A DNA stretch of 9,126 nt from contig JAWOBX010000110.1 of assembly GCA_046484125.1 (NCBI GenBank), positions 1 to 9,126 of the forward strand. The letters run 5' to 3'. Below, one piece after another: positions 1 through 6,062 of this stretch. Position numbers and translations under genes: made by a program. The notes beneath the pieces are model-generated. The model searched no databases. It saw only the letters and a list, made by a program, of their open reading frames with translations, and was not told where the DNA came from. This DNA is from JBGLNL01 sp046484125. Lineage in GTDB: Bacteria; Chloroflexota; Dehalococcoidia; SZUA-161; SpSt-899. Numbering within the stretch: the first letter of the stretch is position 1; every line of letters begins with the position of its first letter.

Positions 1-1
1 C

Positions 2-925
2 GTTAAGGCTGGCGATGTCAACGAGGTGATACTGGTGGGCGGCCAGACAAGGATGCCAAAGGTGATCGAAAAGGTTAAGGGCATCTTCGGCAGGGAGCCC
101 CACAAGGGTGTAAATCCGGACGAAGTGGTGGCGATCGGAGCGGCCATTCAGGCGGGTGTGCTTGGCGGTGATGTTAAAGACGTCCTGTTGCTGGATGTCA
201 CTCCGCTGACGCTGGGCATTGAGACCCTTGGCGGGGTGATGACGCCGCTTATTCCGAGGAACACCACCATACCGACATCCAAAACGGAGACATTTACCAC
301 AGCAGAGGATAATCAGTCCAGCGTCGAAGTCCATGTGCTCCAGGGAGAGCGGCCTATGGCCAATGAGAACAAGACCATCGGCCGGTTTATGCTGGATGGC
401 ATACTGCCGGCGCCGCGGGGTGTACCCCAGATTGAAGTGACCTTTGACATAGATGCCAACGGTATATTGAATGTAACCGCGAGAGACAAGGGTACCGGCA
501 AAGAGCAGAAAATCACCATAACGGCCAGCTCGGGACTTTCCAAGGACGAGGTGGACCGGATGGTGAGGGAAGCGGAGCAGCACGCCGAAGAGGATCAGCG
601 CCGAAAGGAAGAGATAGATACCCGCAACCAGGCTGATAACATGGCCTACAATGTGGAAAAAACGCTCCGCGACACCGGGGACAGGATCCCGGAGGGGCTC
701 AAATCGGAAGCCGAGGAGAAAATCTCGGCGGTTCGGTCAGCCCTGCAGGGGACCGATAGCGAGCAGGTGAGACGAGCCACCCAGGAACTGGAAAGCGTAA
801 TGCAGCGCATAGGCTCGGAAGTATACAGCCACAGCGGCGCCGCGGCAGGAGGTGGTTATGCTAAGGAAGAGGGCGAAGACCAGCAGGATGAGGGAACCGT
901 GGAGGGCGAATTCAGGGAAGTATAA
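2..925 (+). CDS. dnaK: Molecular chaperone DnaK (Hsp70), C-terminal half, 5'-truncated by window edge
   Basis: This is the ATP-driven Hsp70 chaperone, which binds exposed hydrophobic segments of cytosolic clients with a J-protein and GrpE. The reading frame is open from base 2, so the gene starts upstream; the GTG at 26 is an internal valine codon, not a start. The visible 307 residues begin in nucleotide-binding lobe II (VILVGGQTRMPKV, visible residues 9-21) and continue through NPDEVVAIGAAIQAG (38-52). The interdomain linker DVLLLDVTPLTLG spans 60-72. The substrate-binding beta domain runs to about residue 175 and includes DIDANGILNVTARDKGTG (149-166). The helical lid fills about 180-275, and a short Gly/Ala stretch leads to an acidic tail (EEGEDQQDEG). 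The C-terminal end is normal and no frameshift is seen. A J-protein gene follows 53 nt downstream on the same strand, as in a classical dnaK-dnaJ operon; grpE may lie upstream but is not visible. Confidence 0.97.
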   Translation, partial: VKAGDVNEVILVGGQTRMPKVIEKVKGIFGREPHKGVNPDEVVAIGAAIQAGVLGGDVKDVLLLDVTPLTLGIETLGGVMTPLIPRNTTIPTSKTETFTTAEDNQSSVEVHVLQGERPMANENKTIGRFMLDGILPAPRGVPQIEVTFDIDANGILNVTARDKGTGKEQKITITASSGLSKDEVDRMVREAEQHAEEDQRRKEEIDTRNQADNMAYNVEKTLRDTGDRIPEGLKSEAEEKISAVRSALQGTDSEQVRRATQELESVMQRIGSEVYSHSGAAAGGGYAKEEGEDQQDEGTVEGEFREV

Positions 926-978
926 ATCGCTTAATCAGGGAGCGAATGTGACGCTGACTGACCGGGGCGCGATGACTC

Positions 979-1962
979 ATGGTAGAATACAGGGATTATT
1001 ACCGGATACTGGGGGTGGACAGGAACGCCTCCGATGATGAGATCAAAAAAGCTTACAGGCGGCTGGCCCGCCAGTATCACCCGGATGTCAACCCTGACGA
1101 TCCGCAGGCCGAGAGCAAATTCAAAGAGATAAATGAGGCATACCAGGTACTGGGGGATAAAGAGAAACGTAAAAAATATGACCAGCTTGGAGCCAACTGG
1201 GAGCAGTACGAGCAGTTTAGCAAGTCGGGCGCGGGTGCGCGGGAGGGGCCTTTCCAGTGGGGGCCGCGGTATTACAGTACTGGCGGCCCCCAGTATGAAT
1301 ACCGCACGCTGAGCGAAGAGGAGATACAGGATCTCTTCGGGGGTGGAGGCGGGTTCTCCGATTTCTTCAAAACCTTTTTCGGCGAATCTGTGGGGGAGGA
1401 ACGAGGAAGGTACCGGCCCGGCCCGCAGAAAGGCAGAGACCTCAAACAGACTGTGGAGATTTCTCTGGAGGAGGCCTTTCAAGGTACCACCAGGAGGATT
1501 CAGATAACAGACGGCGGCGGCAACGTAGCCAGAACTATCGAGGCCAAGATTCCCCCTGGCGTGGAGGATGGTTCCAGAATCCGTCTCGCGGAACAGGGGG
1601 CACCGGGGCTGGAGGGGGGAAAGCCGGGTGATCTTTATGTGATAACAAAAGTCAGGCCTCATAAACGGTTCGAGCGAAAGGGCCGAGACCTGCATACGGA
1701 TGTTAAGGTGCCCGTAACCACAGCTATGCTGGGTGGTGAAACGGAGTTCAAGGGTTTCGATGGCAGGAAAATCAGCCTGAAGATACCACCGGAAACCCCA
1801 AATGGCAGGGTTTTTCGCCTCAAAGGCAGGGGGATGCCCCGGATGGACAGCCCGAAGGAACGGGGAGATCTTTATGCAAAGGTCAATGTGGAGATACCTC
1901 AGAACCTCTCACAGCGGGAAAAGGAGATATTTGAGGAGATCGCCGAAATAAGGAAGGGTTGA
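979..1962 (+). CDS. J-domain co-chaperone, class B (DnaJ/CbpA-like, no zinc finger)
   Basis: This 327-aa J-protein should stimulate DnaK ATPase activity and deliver clients. The J-domain occupies residues about 5-70, with the catalytic HPD at 34-36 inside RQYHPDVNP. A Gly/Phe-rich linker follows (about 85-140, including GGGGGFSDFF at 121-130). Two beta-barrel substrate-binding domains fill about 152-310, with the typical segments IPPGVEDGSRIRLAEQG and LKGRGMPRM. The four CxxCxGxG zinc motifs of class A DnaJ are absent and the protein has no cysteines, so it matches CbpA/DnaJ2-type proteins; annotation pipelines may call it dnaJ or cbpA. The ATG at 979 is supported because an in-frame TGA lies at 973-975 and the J-domain starts immediately after. 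No good Shine-Dalgarno sequence precedes it, only a GGGG about 11 nt upstream. Linkage to dnaK implies joint expression. Confidence 0.95.
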   Translation: MVEYRDYYRILGVDRNASDDEIKKAYRRLARQYHPDVNPDDPQAESKFKEINEAYQVLGDKEKRKKYDQLGANWEQYEQFSKSGAGAREGPFQWGPRYYSTGGPQYEYRTLSEEEIQDLFGGGGGFSDFFKTFFGESVGEERGRYRPGPQKGRDLKQTVEISLEEAFQGTTRRIQITDGGGNVARTIEAKIPPGVEDGSRIRLAEQGAPGLEGGKPGDLYVITKVRPHKRFERKGRDLHTDVKVPVTTAMLGGETEFKGFDGRKISLKIPPETPNGRVFRLKGRGMPRMDSPKERGDLYAKVNVEIPQNLSQREKEIFEEIAEIRKG

Positions 1963-2209
1963 CCGCCTGGCTGAATGCAGTACTTAGTTTCAGTAGTATG
2001 TAATAGTACTAATTCTTTTGGTGAAGACTAATACCTTCCCTTCAATAGAGAGGGGTCCAATCGGACTAGGAATGGAAAGCCCCCTGGTTGGAGCGTTTTA
2101 AACAGCCGGGGGATGCCCTCAAGCCGGAGGATGAGTTAATATCGGAATCACCTGAATAACAGGAATCTAGGATGACGTTTTCGATGAAATGTCATAAGGA
2201 GGTGCAGAT
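1963..2209 (+). other. 247-nt gap before hsp20 with several potential RNA hairpins
   Basis: No gene is seen here. An ATG at 1974 opens only an 18-codon frame with no ribosome site. The sequence holds several potential stems. The strongest is 2080-2112: ten base pairs (arm 2080-2090 with one bulged T, arm 2103-2112, one G-U pair) around an A/T-rich loop. Smaller stems are CCTC/GAGG at 2117-2130, CCTG/CAGG at 2151-2163, and the stem beside the ribosome site listed separately. None is followed by a T-run, so a terminator is not obvious. A TTGACC overlaps the J-protein stop (1959-1964), but no convincing -10 box is correctly spaced from it. No CIRCE operator is seen. The region could be a structured 5' leader of hsp20. 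Confidence 0.45.
2172..2203 (+). promoter_or_regulatory. Hairpin abutting the strong hsp20 Shine-Dalgarno sequence
   Basis: A stem of ten pairs (two of them G-U) spans 2172-2195. The arms begin ATGACGTTTT and end GAAATGTCAT, with a CGAT tetraloop. It ends directly against an almost ideal Shine-Dalgarno sequence AAGGAGGT at 2196-2203, six nt before the ATG at 2210. The Shine-Dalgarno sequence fixes the hsp20 start. The position recalls small heat-shock RNA thermometers, but the stem borders the Shine-Dalgarno sequence rather than pairing with it. A pyrimidine stretch near 2033-2042 (ACCTTCCCTT) could pair with the Shine-Dalgarno only through bulges. Confidence 0.5.
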
Positions 2210-2695
2210 ATGGTTGTAGAGAGGCTGCTGCCATCGGCAGCAAGGCATGCGAGAAGGGGGGAATCCGGGGCTCGCCAGGAGCTTTCAAACCTTCTGGAGA
2301 ACCTCGGCCGCTGGCCGGTACTTTCGGGATTGGCGCGCGAGCTTCCGTTCGTGGAAGGGAACTGGATACCACCGGTGGACGTATATGAGAAGCCGGATAA
2401 ATATATAGTCAAAGCCGAGCTGCCGGGGGTGAAGGAGGATGACCTCGACATCTCGGTATCAGAGGATGTTCTTACCATCAAAGGGGAGCGGAGGTATGAG
2501 CGCGACGAGGAGGAGGAGGATCTGTATCGCAGAGAGCGCGCTTACGGTTTCTTCAAACGTAACATCAACCTGCCCTCAGCCGTTGATGAGGAAAAGGTGG
2601 AGGCCGGTTTAGAAAACGGCGTGCTCCAGGTGCAACTCCCGAAGACGGAGGAGACCAGGGCCAGAAAGATACCGGTTTCAACCAGCAAGAAGTAG
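2210..2695 (+). CDS. Small heat-shock protein, Hsp20/alpha-crystallin family
   Basis: This is an ATP-independent holdase that forms oligomers and keeps unfolding proteins soluble for DnaK/J. At 161 residues its length is typical of bacterial Hsp20. The N-terminal arm (1-50) is Arg/Leu-rich and variable. The alpha-crystallin domain covers about 53-147, opening with IPPVDVYEKPDKYIVKAELPG, then LTIKGER at 88-94, a charged Glu/Asp/Arg loop at 95-110, and the signature GLENGVLQVQLPK at 133-145. The C-terminal I-x-V oligomerisation motif is present as IPV at 154-156. The start is fixed by AAGGAGGT six nt upstream. A perfect 11-bp hairpin follows the stop within 10 nt. Nearby dnaK and the J-protein supply the natural refolding partners. 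Confidence 0.96.
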   Translation: MVVERLLPSAARHARRGESGARQELSNLLENLGRWPVLSGLARELPFVEGNWIPPVDVYEKPDKYIVKAELPGVKEDDLDISVSEDVLTIKGERRYERDEEEEDLYRRERAYGFFKRNINLPSAVDEEKVEAGLENGVLQVQLPKTEETRARKIPVSTSKK

Positions 2696-2702
2696 CTGAG
2701 GA

Positions 2703-2731
2703 GGGCCGGAAACATAATCCGTTTCCGGCCC
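2703..2731 (+). terminator. Perfect 11-bp GC-rich hairpin after hsp20
   Basis: GGGCCGGAAAC (2703-2713) pairs perfectly with GTTTCCGGCCC (2721-2731) around a 7-nt loop, starting eight nt after the hsp20 stop. Position and stability suggest a transcription end or a 3' mRNA-stabilising structure. No T-run follows (GATGAAACG), so it is not a canonical intrinsic terminator; partial read-through into dodecin is possible. Confidence 0.5.
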
Positions 2732-2788
2732 GATGAAACGATGTCACCGTAGGGGGAGTTACAGGAATTTATTTGTAAAGGAGACATA

Positions 2789-3004
2789 ATGGCAGAGAGC
2801 GTATACAAATTCATTGAGCTGGTTGGAACCAGCAGCGAATCATGGGAAAAGGCGGCCACGGCCGCCGTCGAAGCCGCGGGCAAGAGCCTGAAGGACCTCA
2901 GGATAGCGGAGATCACCGAGCTGGATTTGCAGATGGAGAACGGCAAGGTGAGCAGCTATCGGGCAAAGGTAAAGGTTTCCTTTAAGTATCACGGAGAAGA
3001 GTAG
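2789..3004 (+). CDS. Dodecin-family small flavin-binding protein
   Basis: Dodecins are about 70-aa proteins that assemble into hollow dodecamers storing flavin or flavin breakdown products in the cytosol. This one is 71 residues, the expected size, with the family order: strand YKFIELVGTS (6-15), helix SWEKAATAAVEAAGKSL (18-34), then two long strands with NGKVSSYRAKVKVSFKY (51-67). Aligned by eye to dodecins of Thermus type, the flavin-stacking Trp of the DWFEV segment falls at Ile39 (LRIAEI, 37-42). The protein therefore belongs to the Trp-less branch, and its ligand may differ. The start is supported by AAAGGAG (2777-2783), five nt upstream of ATG. It probably has its own transcript or relies on read-through from hsp20, since hairpins lie on both sides. 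Confidence 0.93.
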   Translation: MAESVYKFIELVGTSSESWEKAATAAVEAAGKSLKDLRIAEITELDLQMENGKVSSYRAKVKVSFKYHGEE

Positions 3005-3037
3005 GCCGGGCAGGGTTTAACTCGCGGAACTGGAATG

Positions 3038-3073
3038 CAGGTCGACGGACGGAGAAATCCGTCCGTCGACCTG
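3038..3073 (+). repeat. Perfect 16-bp hairpin with GAAA loop after dodecin
   Basis: The arms 3038-3053 (CAGGTCGACGGACGGA) and 3058-3073 are exact reverse complements around the four-base loop GAAA, 33 nt after the dodecin stop. A G-U pair can extend the stem by one. No T-run follows (TCATGATG). It may end or protect the dodecin transcript, or be a dispersed palindromic repeat. The loop reads as a GNRA-type tetraloop on the plus-strand transcript. Confidence 0.6.
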
Positions 3074-3108
3074 TCATGATGATGCACCCGAACGCTTGCC
3101 TGGTGTTC

Positions 3109-3210
3109 AGGGAACCTCTGAATAAGAGGTGACTTCGTGATTATGGGGTGTCCCCCAGGTTTAAAAGTCCCCATGATTGGGAGATTTAGGGGGTTGATCG
3201 CAGGTTCCCT
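3109..3210. repeat. Composite palindromic element between dodecin and usp
   Basis: AGGGAACCT at 3109-3117 is an exact inverted copy of AGGTTCCCT at 3202-3210, enclosing 84 nt. Smaller dyads lie inside: ACCTCT/AGAGGT (3114-3130, loop GAATA), GGGG-TGT-CCCC (3145-3155), ATGGGG/CCCCAT (3143-3148 and 3169-3174) and CCCA/TGGG (3170-3181). No reading frame of note is present. The core GGGGTGTCCCCC recurs at 9073-9084 inside the terminal palindrome, hinting at a related repeat family. It could be a non-autonomous palindromic repeat or a structured leader of usp. Confidence 0.4.
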
Positions 3211-3251
3211 AAGTATTTTACTTGAGGGATGATTCTGCATGAGGAGAGAGT

Positions 3252-3704
3252 ATGTTCGAGCGAATGATGGTATGTCTGGATGGATCCCCTCTGGCGGAAC
3301 AGGTTATACCCTGTGCCAGGGAGGAGGCATCACATTTTGGCGCCAGGCTGGTGCTTTTGCAGGTAGTCAGGGTTGCCTCGGATATGGTCAGCGTTGAAAA
3401 CCCCGAAATGGTAGTGGACAATGTCCCCGAGGTACCGGTCGAGGAAAAGGAGGCGCTGGATTATCTGGAGAGTGTAGCTGGCCCTCTGCGCCGGGTTGGC
3501 CTTGATGTGGAATGTGCGGTGACCAGGGAAAGCGTCAGTACAGGCAAGGATATAATCAACTTTGCCACTGAGAAATCAATAGATCTGATAATCATGTCGA
3601 CCCATGGGCGCGGCGGTTTGAGCAGGATGCTGTTCGGGAGTGTAGCGGAGGTTATCATGAGCTATTCGCGTCTGCCGATGCTTGTAATAAGGCCAAGGGA
3701 ATAA
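3252..3704 (+). CDS. Universal stress protein, UspA family (ATP-binding type)
   Basis: This is a single-domain cytosolic Usp of 150 residues, a normal length. Such proteins accumulate in growth arrest, starvation or low energy and often bind ATP. The fold opens with strand MMVCLDGSPLAEQ (5-17), where Asp10 is the conserved adenine-pocket aspartate. The C-terminal nucleotide loop is IIMSTHGRGGLSRMLFGSV (113-131), giving G119-x9-G129-S130. The first Gly of the classical G-x2-G motif is Ser116, a common variant. The last strand is LPMLVIRPRE. Residues about 45-65 are an acidic insertion. The start is supported by GAGGAGA at 3241-3247, four nt upstream. The upstream gap carries palindromic elements, and a shared terminator separates it from the convergent sigma-factor gene. 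Confidence 0.95.
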   Translation: MFERMMVCLDGSPLAEQVIPCAREEASHFGARLVLLQVVRVASDMVSVENPEMVVDNVPEVPVEEKEALDYLESVAGPLRRVGLDVECAVTRESVSTGKDIINFATEKSIDLIIMSTHGRGGLSRMLFGSVAEVIMSYSRLPMLVIRPRE

Positions 3705-3708
3705 GCAA

Positions 3709-3735
3709 ATCGGGAAAAACTTTAAATTCCCCGAT
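3709..3735. terminator. Probable bidirectional terminator between convergent usp and sigma gene
   Basis: ATCGGGAA (3709-3716) pairs with TTCCCCGAT (3727-3735) with a single bulged C, around an A/T-rich loop. It starts four nt after the usp stop. A/T-rich sequence follows on both strands: ATTATATT on plus, TTGCTTATT on minus. On the minus strand it lies about 40 nt past the sigma-factor stop. Location between convergent genes and symmetry favour a two-way terminator. Confidence 0.6.
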
Positions 3736-3775
3736 ATTATATTACTCCGGATCTATTGTCTATCCCGAAATTTTT

Positions 3776-5134
3776 TCACTCCTCCAGGTAGTCTTCGAGG
3801 TTCCTCAGACCAGGTGGCTCTCTAAGCTTTCGCAAAGCATCGTTCTCTATCTGACGGATACGCTCACGGCTGACGTCGAAATCGTGACTTATCTCCTCGA
3901 GCGTCCGGTTACGCCCGTCTTCAAGTCCAAACCGAAGCTGGAGAACCTTTTTCTCACGCGGTTTAAGTGTGGAAAGCGCCTCCTCCATCTGTTCCCGGAG
4001 GAACATATCCGATGCCACATCGCTGGGTGAGGCTTGCTGACTTGCCATAAAATCGGCAATCTGGGTATCCCCGTTCTCGCCGACCGGTGTCTCCAGTGAA
4101 ACCGTCTTGCGGGTCATTTCGAGTACATCTTCTATTTGTTTCGGCGTTTTACCTATAGCCTCGGCAAGCTCCTCAGTTGTCGCCTCACGTCCGTGCTGGT
4201 GGGTGAAGCGGCGATTTATCTGCCGCAACTTGTTAAGTGTTTCCACTGTATGCACCGGGATTCGGATGGTCCTGGCCTGGTCGGCTATACCTCTTGTTAT
4301 GGCCTGTCGAATCCACCAGGTGGCGTAAGTACTGAATTTGTATCCGCGGCGGTAGTCGAATTTGTGGGCCGCGCGAGCCAGTCCTAAGTTGCCTTCCTGA
4401 ATCAAATCCAGTAACGCCATACCCCGCCCGCTGTATTTCTTGGCGATGCTTACCACCAGCCTCAAGTTTGCCTCTATGAGTTTCTCCCGGGCCTGCTCGC
4501 CTTGATAGCTGACTTCAGCCAGACGCCGTTCGAGAGCTTTCTCGTTGATGGAGGCCAAAGCTTTCGCCTTCCCCCGGATATCCGCATCACCGGTTTTATC
4601 CAGCAGGCCCTCCCTCTCCATTTGTTGAACCACTTCCTGACCAATCAGGGCGCACTCCGTGGACAAGTCTATAAGAGCCCGTTCCGCCTGCTCGCGCGAA
4701 AGGTGTTGACGCTCAGCTATCGAAGCAGTCAACGCAGGATTGATGAGACCGCCAAGCAATTGTCGAACGCCGGGCGAGAAGAGGGACTCATGGATGGGGG
4801 TGCCTTCGTGTGCCCCAATATGATGCCGGACTTCATCGATCAAATGGGATTTTCGAGCCATCTCCACTATGAAACACGCGGCAAGGTCAGCTATAGACGG
4901 GCTTTGCCCGTGACCCTTCTGCCACGACTTCTCAACTTCGTCTATTCGCCTGGCGAGCTCGACTCTGTCGCCCAGTCTGGCTTCATCTTCCGCGCTCAGC
5001 AGGGGAAATTCCCCCATATCCATCATATACATACGGGTCAGATCTTCCAGTGTCTCCCTCGATTCCCTTTGCTTCTCCTGTCTGTTTATTTCTATTTGCT
5101 CAAATTTCTCTTCAGGTCCTTTAACCAGTTCCAT
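3776..5134 (-). CDS. RNA polymerase sigma-70 family factor (RpoD/SigA type, group 1 or 2)
   Basis: This factor directs RNA polymerase to -10/-35 promoters. Numbering is from the ATG at 5134 (452 aa). Region 1.2 is at about 29-63 (DLTRMYMMDMGEFPLLS). A helical non-conserved region fills about 70-210. Region 2 follows, with NLRLVVSIAKKYSGRG (223-238), LLDLIQEGNLGL (241-252) and the -10-reading helix FSTYATWWIRQAI (267-279). Region 3 covers about 294-370. Region 4 has the -35 helix-turn-helix TLEEISHDFDVSRERIRQIE (411-430). Region 1.1 is absent. Starts at 5167 (ATG) and 5188 (GTG) are in frame. I prefer 5134 because GGGGGGA lies upstream and MELVKG looks like a natural start, but this is unsettled. 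The intact regions 2.4 and 4.2 exclude ECF and sigma-54 types. It could be the housekeeping factor or a group 2 stationary-phase paralogue; the stress neighbours favour the latter without proving it. Confidence 0.93.
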   Translation of the reverse strand: MELVKGPEEKFEQIEINRQEKQRESRETLEDLTRMYMMDMGEFPLLSAEDEARLGDRVELARRIDEVEKSWQKGHGQSPSIADLAACFIVEMARKSHLIDEVRHHIGAHEGTPIHESLFSPGVRQLLGGLINPALTASIAERQHLSREQAERALIDLSTECALIGQEVVQQMEREGLLDKTGDADIRGKAKALASINEKALERRLAEVSYQGEQAREKLIEANLRLVVSIAKKYSGRGMALLDLIQEGNLGLARAAHKFDYRRGYKFSTYATWWIRQAITRGIADQARTIRIPVHTVETLNKLRQINRRFTHQHGREATTEELAEAIGKTPKQIEDVLEMTRKTVSLETPVGENGDTQIADFMASQQASPSDVASDMFLREQMEEALSTLKPREKKVLQLRFGLEDGRNRTLEEISHDFDVSRERIRQIENDALRKLREPPGLRNLEDYLEE

Positions 5135-5275
5135 TTTATTTAAATCCCCCCCATAATATAGACCCATGATCAAGCCATTTCCGCTCACTGACCATCCGCC
5201 ATTCCACGTATTTTACGGGATCTTAACGCGGGGCGATGCATCCCATTGCTCCTGATAATTAAGATGTAGGCACAT

Positions 5276-5305
5276 AGTATATCAACCGGGTCTCCGCGGA
5301 GGCAA
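5276..5305 (-). promoter_or_regulatory. Candidate sigma-70 promoter upstream of the sigma-factor gene
   Basis: Read on the minus strand, TTGCCT (5305-5300) is followed by an 18-nt spacer and TATACT (5281-5276), matching the consensus at four and five of six positions. Transcription would start near 5268, leaving a leader of roughly 130 nt before ATG 5134. The perfect palindrome CTCCGCGGAG (5292-5301) lies in the spacer and touches the -35 box, a possible repressor site. The 249-nt gap 5135-5383 holds no gene. Confidence 0.4.
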
Positions 5306-5383
5306 CCCTGCTACAGCGATGTTCTCCGGATTCGTGTTGCTCCAGGGCTTTCAAGCGCCTTTATGCCTTACCTCAAAAACGAT

Positions 5384-6037
5384 TCATTCGACAACAAGAT
5401 GATTTCTGACGCTTCGAACCCCCGGAGTGTGTCTCGACGTATCCCAGGCATCCAGGTACACTGTCCAGGTGGGAACGGTTCCCGAGAGGGTGACAACCCC
5501 GTTTTCCACTTCCACGTTGATGTTTTCGGCTTCGGCTGAGATATCCTCCCGGAGAGCCCGGTTTATGTCATCCGCGATATCGGCATCGGGTATATTCTCA
5601 GGAGACTCAACGTACAGCCTGTTCCTGACAGCCACCACACCCTCCATGACTGAAGCCATCTCCTCCGCCCTGACCTTTTGAGGGTAGGAATCTATCCGGC
5701 CTTGCAAAGTTACTTCGCCGCCTGAGACGGAGACGCGGATGGATGGTGAAGCGGTGCCAGGCTCCAGGCGGAGTATCTCCGTGATTCGAGACTTGAGTTC
5801 CTCATCGGAGATCGGCATGACCTCCCCCTTTATTTTCAGCCGGTTATCGACTGAGTGTATTTGTGGCATGTTGAGGGCAATGTCCTCGGCTACCTTGCGT
5901 GCCCAGAGGGTTTTTACCATACCTGTCAGGACCGCGCTGCCGTTCTGTATCTCCACTCCCAGAGCCGCGACATGGCCCGGCCTGTGACGGCTCACCTGAT
6001 CGGTTATCGCCTCCTCGATCTGATGGCTCTGTATCAT
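5384..6037 (-). CDS. Triple BON-domain protein, predicted cytoplasmic
   Basis: BON domains are about 60-70-residue alpha/beta modules found in OsmY, Kbp/YgaU and secretins, linked to osmotic or envelope stress and to ligand or membrane binding. This 217-aa protein is essentially three in tandem: about 5-70, 76-143 and 152-217. Each contains the core strand-turn-strand: VEIQNGSAVLTGMV (28-41), IRVSVSGGEVTLQGRI (100-115) and INVEVENGVVTLSGTVP (173-189). There is no signal peptide, lipobox or membrane helix, so unlike OsmY it should remain in the cytosol. The start at 6037 is chosen because GAGGAG lies six nt upstream; an in-frame extension to 6121 would overlap the upstream gene and adds a non-conserved Arg-rich leader. 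It begins 25 nt after the hibernation-factor stop and is very likely cotranscribed. Molecular function is unknown. Confidence 0.92.
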   Translation of the reverse strand: MIQSHQIEEAITDQVSRHRPGHVAALGVEIQNGSAVLTGMVKTLWARKVAEDIALNMPQIHSVDNRLKIKGEVMPISDEELKSRITEILRLEPGTASPSIRVSVSGGEVTLQGRIDSYPQKVRAEEMASVMEGVVAVRNRLYVESPENIPDADIADDINRALREDISAEAENINVEVENGVVTLSGTVPTWTVYLDAWDTSRHTPGVRSVRNHLVVE

Positions 6038-6062
6038 TGTTTTCTCCTCTCCGCCCGGAAGA

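Noticed and set aside
26..28. GTG start codon for DnaK
   Set aside because: The codon is a valine inside the nucleotide-binding lobe; the frame is open to base 2 and the true start lies upstream of the window.
931..1695. 254-aa minus-strand open frame opposite the J-protein gene
   Set aside because: It lies wholly antisense to a well-supported J-protein, has no recognisable domain and no ribosome site.
1974..2030. Possible 18-codon ORF after the J-protein gene
   Set aside because: There is no ribosome site and the size is within chance for a 247-nt gap.
1963..2209. CIRCE/HrcA operator ahead of hsp20
   Set aside because: No TTAGCACTC...GAGTGCTAA dyad or close variant is present.
4502..5143. 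213-aa plus-strand open frame over the sigma-factor gene
   Set aside because: Antisense to the N-terminal half of a clear sigma-70 protein and without family resemblance.
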